Of a stretch of 54,230 nt of DNA, positions 51,812 through 54,230 are shown one piece after another. Every line of letters begins with the position of its first letter. The stretch's first letter is position 1. Source of the stretch: Alphaproteobacteria bacterium (GTDB lineage Bacteria; Myxococcota_A; UBA796; GCA-2862545). Under the pieces are notes generated by a model. It was not told the origin of the DNA. It did not search any database and saw only the letters and a list, made by a program, of their open reading frames with translations. The translations under genes were made by a program, and so were the position numbers. The stretch covers positions 45,001 through 99,230 of the forward strand of contig JACKEQ010000023.1 in the NCBI GenBank assembly GCA_020632885.1, written 5' to 3'.

Positions 51812-53029
51812 ATGCTCCTGTGGGCCGTCCTCGGTTGTTCGCCGTGCCAGCAAGTCCAGCGGGCGGAGCCTCACTCCCCCGTCTTGTGCAGCGACGTCTA
51901 CGATCCCGATCGGATCCTGCACGTGGAGCTCGAGATCGCGCCGTGGGAGTGGGAGGCGCTGCAGGAGGAGCACGACGACTGGGAGGCGCGCGAGGCGGCG
52001 GGGCTTCCGCTGAAGCCGTGGCATCCCGTGGCGACCTTCCGCGCGGACGGCGAGGAGATCCACGATGCGTCGGTGCGGCTGAAGGGGAACCCGTGCTGCT
52101 CCTGGACGAGCGACAAGCTCCAGCTCGTGGTGGCCTTCGACCAGCAGGACCCCGACGGGCGCTTCAAGCACCTCCGGAAGCTCACGCTGGACGCTCCGCC
52201 CTACGATCCGTCCCTGCTGCGCGACCGCGTGGCGCTCTCGTACTTCCGTGACGCCGGCTTCGCCGCGAGCTGCGCGAACCACGCGACCGTCCACATCAAC
52301 GGCCAGTACTACGGGATCTACGCGAACATCGAGACGGTGGACCAGGAGCTCCTCCGCCGCGAGTTCCCCGACACCGAGCATCTCGGGAACCTCTACAAGT
52401 GGGACTACGACCTCGGACGCTTCCGCAAGCGCAACAACGCGGGCGAGGCGGCGGACGACCTCCGGGACTACCTGTCGATCGACACCCCGGACGAGATGGC
52501 CGCGGAGATCGACACCGAGCAGGCCTACCGGTTCTGGGCGGCCGAGGCGGTGATCGGGCAGTCCGACGGCTACTGGGCGGGCTCGATCAACTGGTACCTC
52601 TACCACCACCCCGAGCGCGGCTGGCAGTACCTGCCCTGGGACCTCGACCATGCGATCTCGTGGTGGAGCGCCCGCCGCAGCCCGTGGCACCGCACGGACT
52701 TCCACGGGCAGGCTCCGCTGCTCGACGTGCTCTGGTCGACCCCGGACGGTCGCGTCGACTTCGCGGAGGCGCTCGACGACGCGCACCGTCACCACGACGT
52801 GGACACGCTCATCGCACGCACACGGCGCTGGGCGGAGCAGATCCGGCCGTACGTCGAGCGCGAGCCGCATCGGGCGGGCACGATGGACGCGTTCGACGGC
52901 GAGGTGCGCAGCATCGTCCGCCACCTGGCGAACCGCCACCGCTACCTCTGCGGGCTCGACATCGACGACGACGACTTCGCGGAGGACGAGCGCTCCCCGA
53001 CCTTCCTGCCCCCTACGCTCCCTCGTTGA
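51812..53029 (+). CDS. CotH kinase family lipoprotein
   Basis: A 405-aa protein with a minimal lipoprotein start (MLLWAVLGC). It follows the CotH order: ILHVELEIAPWEWEAL (entry), ASVRLKGNPCCSW (the Lys segment), VALSYFRDAGF, YYGIYANIETVDQELL (Glu), NLYKWDYDLGRF and QYLPWDLDHAISWW (the DxD region). CotH proteins are atypical kinases; in spore formers they phosphorylate coat proteins, and other members glutamylate. Here it is exported, so it may act on the cell surface. It is divergent from the cytochrome gene. Confidence 0.92.
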   Translation: MLLWAVLGCSPCQQVQRAEPHSPVLCSDVYDPDRILHVELEIAPWEWEALQEEHDDWEAREAAGLPLKPWHPVATFRADGEEIHDASVRLKGNPCCSWTSDKLQLVVAFDQQDPDGRFKHLRKLTLDAPPYDPSLLRDRVALSYFRDAGFAASCANHATVHINGQYYGIYANIETVDQELLRREFPDTEHLGNLYKWDYDLGRFRKRNNAGEAADDLRDYLSIDTPDEMAAEIDTEQAYRFWAAEAVIGQSDGYWAGSINWYLYHHPERGWQYLPWDLDHAISWWSARRSPWHRTDFHGQAPLLDVLWSTPDGRVDFAEALDDAHRHHDVDTLIARTRRWAEQIRPYVEREPHRAGTMDAFDGEVRSIVRHLANRHRYLCGLDIDDDDFAEDERSPTFLPPTLPR

Positions 53030-53161
53030 CGGGTTGACGTCGCGGTTCGTCACGCTGTCGACGGTGCTGACGAATTGTCCGAGATCTCGCTCGACCCGAG
53101 GGTCAACCGGCAGAATGGCCTGGCATGACGCGTGCAGACATCGTGGTGTCTGGAGGTCGTC

Positions 53162-53656
53162 ATGGAGTCCCTCGAACCCCGTTCCGTTCGCGCTCTCGCC
53201 CGTCTACGGCCCAGCCCGCTCGGGTCCCCGTTGCGGTGGACCCTCGATGCGACCGTCCTGGGCGGGCTCGCCGGCTGGACCGTGGGCGTACAGGTCCTCG
53301 GCCTCGGGCCCCTGGCGCTCGGTGGTGTCGCGCTCGGGATGCTCCATGGTCTGGTGCTCGGTGTGGGCGGCTTCGCGCTGCTGAACGAAGGCCGACGGCA
53401 GGTCCCGCTGGCAGGGCTCGCGCTGGGCGTGCCGCTCCTCGCTGCGGCGGTCTCCACGGCGCTGGCGTTCTGGTCGGCAGCGCTGGTGGGCTTCCCGCCC
53501 GCCGTGGCGGTCGGCCTGGCGGTGCCGGCCTGCGCGGCGACAGCCGCGGTGGCCTGGCTGCCGTACACGTTCGCGGCGGTGATGGACCTGCCGCGTTGGC
53601 CCGTCCTGGTGGCCGCCTGGGCGTTCGTGGCTGCGGTGGTTCCCTTCCTCCTGTGA
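53162..53656 (+). CDS. Small membrane protein of unknown function
   Basis: A 164-aa protein with about five hydrophobic helices separated by short loops (ALGGVALGMLHGLVLGVGG, AGLALGVPLLAAAVSTALAF, VAVGLAVPACAATAAVAWL, and a C-terminal LVAAWAFVAAVVPFLL). There is no recognisable motif. The ATG at 53162 has GGAGG 5 bases before it; an in-frame ATG 10 codons earlier lacks a ribosome binding site. The 132-base gap before it holds no other gene. It may be co-transcribed with the transporter gene 66 bases downstream, although a small hairpin lies between them. Confidence 0.72.
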   Translation: MESLEPRSVRALARLRPSPLGSPLRWTLDATVLGGLAGWTVGVQVLGLGPLALGGVALGMLHGLVLGVGGFALLNEGRRQVPLAGLALGVPLLAAAVSTALAFWSAALVGFPPAVAVGLAVPACAATAAVAWLPYTFAAVMDLPRWPVLVAAWAFVAAVVPFLL

Positions 53657-53662
53657 ACCGAC

Positions 53663-53676
53663 GCCCGGAATCGGGC
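53663..53676 (+). terminator. Small hairpin before the transporter gene
   Basis: GCCCG-GAAT-CGGGC followed by TTCC. The stem is only 5 bp and there is no clear U-run, so it may be a weak terminator of the preceding gene or have no function. Confidence 0.3.
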
Positions 53677-53722
53677 TTCCGTCCGCACCCCGGGTTACCC
53701 GCGGCGCCGCGAAGGGAGCACG

Positions 53723-54230
53723 ATGCTACGGAATCCGGACCCCGGCCTCATCAACGACGACATCCGGCCCACGACGGACGAGGAGCGGCACTGGAGCGTC
53801 CTCAACATGGCCGCGCTCTGGGTCGGGATGGTGGTGTGCGTGCCGGCCTACACCCTCGCCGGCGGGCTCGTGCAGGCCGGGATGAGCGCGTGGCAGGCGA
53901 TCTTCACCATCCTGCTCGGGAACGTGATCATCCTGGTGCCGATGGTGCTCAACGGCCATCCGGGCACGAAGTACGGCGTGCCGTTCCCCGTGCTCGCGCG
54001 CGCGAGCTTCGGCATCCTCGGCGCCAACGTGCCGTCTCTCATCCGTGGGCTCGTCGCGTGCGGCTGGTTCGGGATCAACACGTGGGTCGGCGGCTCCGCG
54101 ATCTACCAGCTCCTGCTCGCGGTGGGCATGGCGAGCGCGGACCTCTCGGACCTCCCGGTGCTCGGGATCAACGCCTGGGAGCTCGTGTGCTTCCTGGTGT
54201 TCTGGGCCGCCCAGATCGCCATCCTCTGGC
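53723..54230 (+). CDS. NCS1-family nucleobase/hydantoin transporter, 5' part
   Basis: At least 169 aa, cut by the window end with no stop. The N-terminus shows the NCS1 pattern: NPDPGLINDDIRPTTDEERHWSVLNMAALWVGM, VPAYTLAGGLVQAGMSAWQAI, LLGNVIILVPMVLNGHPGTKYGVPFPVLARASFGILGAN, then LVACGWFGINTWVGGSAIYQL. These are the first four helices with the substrate-site GTKYG and WFGI-TW segments. It would be a sodium- or proton-coupled uptake system for hydantoins, allantoin, uracil or thiamine precursors; the substrate is unresolved. The start has AAGGGAG 6 bases upstream. Confidence 0.93.
   Translation, partial: MLRNPDPGLINDDIRPTTDEERHWSVLNMAALWVGMVVCVPAYTLAGGLVQAGMSAWQAIFTILLGNVIILVPMVLNGHPGTKYGVPFPVLARASFGILGANVPSLIRGLVACGWFGINTWVGGSAIYQLLLAVGMASADLSDLPVLGINAWELVCFLVFWAAQIAILW

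Overview
The window is very GC-rich, gene-dense bacterial DNA with no tRNA genes and no gene-free stretch longer than about 135 bases. It opens inside a 23S rRNA gene, followed by 5S rRNA. The many diderm envelope proteins (OmpA, other barrel-like proteins, lipoproteins), the DTDTD-rich lipoprotein linkers, a DUF4423-type regulator and tandem DUF4139 proteins suggest a Myxococcota-like ('deltaproteobacterial') organism. No 16S is present, so this placement is inference. No CRISPR array, IS element, prophage or integrase was seen.

Layout. (1) 1-1.6 kb: end of an rRNA operon with a strong terminator. (2) 1.6-5.8 kb: small lipoproteins, a CapA-like metallophosphatase, a Fax/metaxin-type GST and an OmpA-family protein. 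(3) 5.9-8.1 kb: DEAD-box helicase with DbpA-type domain and RGG tail, and a DUF4864 protein. (4) 8.1-16.1 kb, minus strand: a PHP/CehA-like lipoprotein, two paralogous barrel-like proteins either side of an NnrU-family protein, an unknown protein and an RlmD-like rRNA methyltransferase, most of them translationally coupled. (5) 16.2-24.3 kb: DUF4423 regulator, sulfotransferase, two GT-C-like membrane proteins, a YbiT-type ABC-F ATPase and a repeat lipoprotein. (6) 24.3-42 kb: a long minus-strand series. Read in transcription order it holds an SUI1 homologue, a DUF58-transglutaminase-MoxR-TPR module, a formylglycine-generating-enzyme-like lipoprotein, two unknown proteins, a SinR/Cas2-like small protein, a frameshifted Kelch lipoprotein, a PafA-like phosphatase, an atypical SDR, an orphan HicB-like protein and two DUF4139 proteins. 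(7) 42-54.2 kb: histidine kinase, LLM flavin oxidoreductase, GNAT, MORN-repeat lipoprotein, an amidohydrolase pair, a pair of unknown repeat-module proteins, a barrel-like protein, a lipid-anchored cytochrome c, a CotH-kinase-like protein and the start of an NCS1 transporter.

Genes are often coupled by 4-base ATGA/GTGA/TTGA overlaps. The most general oddity is that most predicted export signals are extremely short and carry no basic residue before the hydrophobic stretch. The best candidates for undescribed biology are the NnrU/paralogue/PHP-lipoprotein operon at 10.2-15.4 kb, the repeat-module pair at 48.6-50.6 kb, and the large coupled MoxR-type envelope operon. All functions come from motif reading alone; no database search was run.
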